The notes under the pieces: model-generated
Told to the model about the DNA's origin: nothing
What the model saw: the letters and a program-made list of their open reading frames with translations, nothing else
Database searches by the model: none
In this document: piece after piece, positions 34,907 to 35,039 of the stretch
Layout of the letters: every line of letters starts with the position of its first letter
Numbering within the stretch: position 1 is the first letter of the stretch
Program-made: the position numbers and the translations under genes
Source of the DNA: Acidilobaceae archaeon UBA158
GTDB lineage: Archaea > Thermoproteota > Thermoprotei_A > Sulfolobales > Acidilobaceae
Assembly (NCBI GenBank): GCA_002506595.1
Contig: DAXV01000077.1
Coordinates: 26,915 to 61,953 of the forward strand
Direction: 5' to 3'
DNA length: 35,039 nt

Positions 34907-34916
34907 TTTATATTTT
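34907..34916 (+). promoter_or_regulatory. TATA-like element of tRNA-Arg
   Basis: TTTATATTTT lies about 36-45 bases before the mature tRNA start, placing transcription start near 34935-34938 and implying a 5' leader of about 15 bases. Assigned by position and composition only. Confidence 0.35.
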
Positions 34917-34951
34917 GGCAAAATAGAAAGGGCCAGCTAAAGGGTCCATAA

Positions 34952-35029
34952 GGACCCGTAGCTCAGCCAGGATAGAGCGTCGGCCCCCTAAGCCGAATGT
35001 CGGGGGTTCAAATCCCCCCGGGTCCGCCA
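34952..35029 (+). tRNA. tRNA-Arg (anticodon CCU)
   Basis: Full cloverleaf with encoded CCA. Acceptor GGACCCG pairs with CGGGTCC, discriminator G; D stem GCTC/GAGC; T arm GGGGG-TTCAAAT-CCCCC. The anticodon stem TCGGC/GCCGA encloses the loop CCCCTAA, so the anticodon is CCU (Arg, AGG codon). Position 33, normally U, reads C. No intron. The leader carries GGGTCC (34942-34947), complementary to the first six bases of the tRNA. Confidence 0.93.
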
Positions 35030-35039
35030 CAAATCATAA

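Overview
The window looks like part of a chromosome of a very AT-rich, thermophilic and probably acidophilic crenarchaeon (Thermoproteota). The evidence is archaeal and crenarchaeal genes throughout: TFB, TFE-beta, Gar1, pelota, SRP19 with a 7S RNA, V/A-type ATPase subunit D, archaeal Trm10, Nep1, and the MIP18-like Fe-S factor. A thermopsin-type secreted protein, a sulfocyanin-like copper protein and a 4-hydroxybutyryl-CoA dehydratase family enzyme also fit. Starts are often TTG, preceded by GGTG(A) or by G-rich GGGAT/GGGG. The composition and gene set resemble Caldisphaera/Acidilobales, but that placement is inference from memory, not a search.

Left part (1-5.3 kb): a CDGSH Fe-S protein, a dUTPase-fold enzyme with a PfkB-type kinase, a membrane-anchored sulfocyanin-like protein, and a 4-hydroxybutyryl-CoA dehydratase homologue. 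A gene-free stretch of about 0.94 kb follows, then a 57-residue coiled-coil gene. From 5.3 to 12.5 kb a long minus-strand run holds housekeeping and RNA-biology genes: a TIGR00304-type membrane protein, Trm112-like, phosphohexomutase, Nep1, UPF0282 metallo-hydrolase, Trm10, RNase HII, MIP18/DUF59, a small membrane protein, a CinA-like protein and tRNA-Ala(GGC).

Middle (12.6-23.9 kb): a large thermopsin-like surface protein with tandem repeats, a DHA2-type MFS exporter, and the SRP (7S) RNA on the minus strand. Next comes a plus-strand group of ABC ATPase, ABC permease, class-II glutamine amidotransferase, a second MFS transporter and an inositol-monophosphatase-family enzyme. Pelota (minus), the ATPase D subunit (plus) and a small membrane protein (minus) close this part.

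Right part (23.9-35.0 kb): a 1402-residue RecQ-like helicase with an N-terminal membrane segment, then gar1-tfb, a small unknown gene, and tfe-beta with srp19. The last group is a tetrapyrrole cluster that can be read as siroheme to heme by the alternative (Ahb) route: a radical SAM/SPASM protein, a fused AhbA-AhbB siroheme decarboxylase, AhbC, and a precorrin-2 dehydrogenase/ferrochelatase. The window ends with tRNA-Arg(CCU), which has C instead of U at position 33. Together with the sulfocyanin-like protein, the heme genes point to a respiratory chain (inference).

I saw no CRISPR array, intact insertion sequence or obvious defence island. The items I would check first are the membrane-anchored RecQ-like helicase, the dehydratase homologue with altered catalytic positions, and the heme cluster with its non-standard final enzyme.
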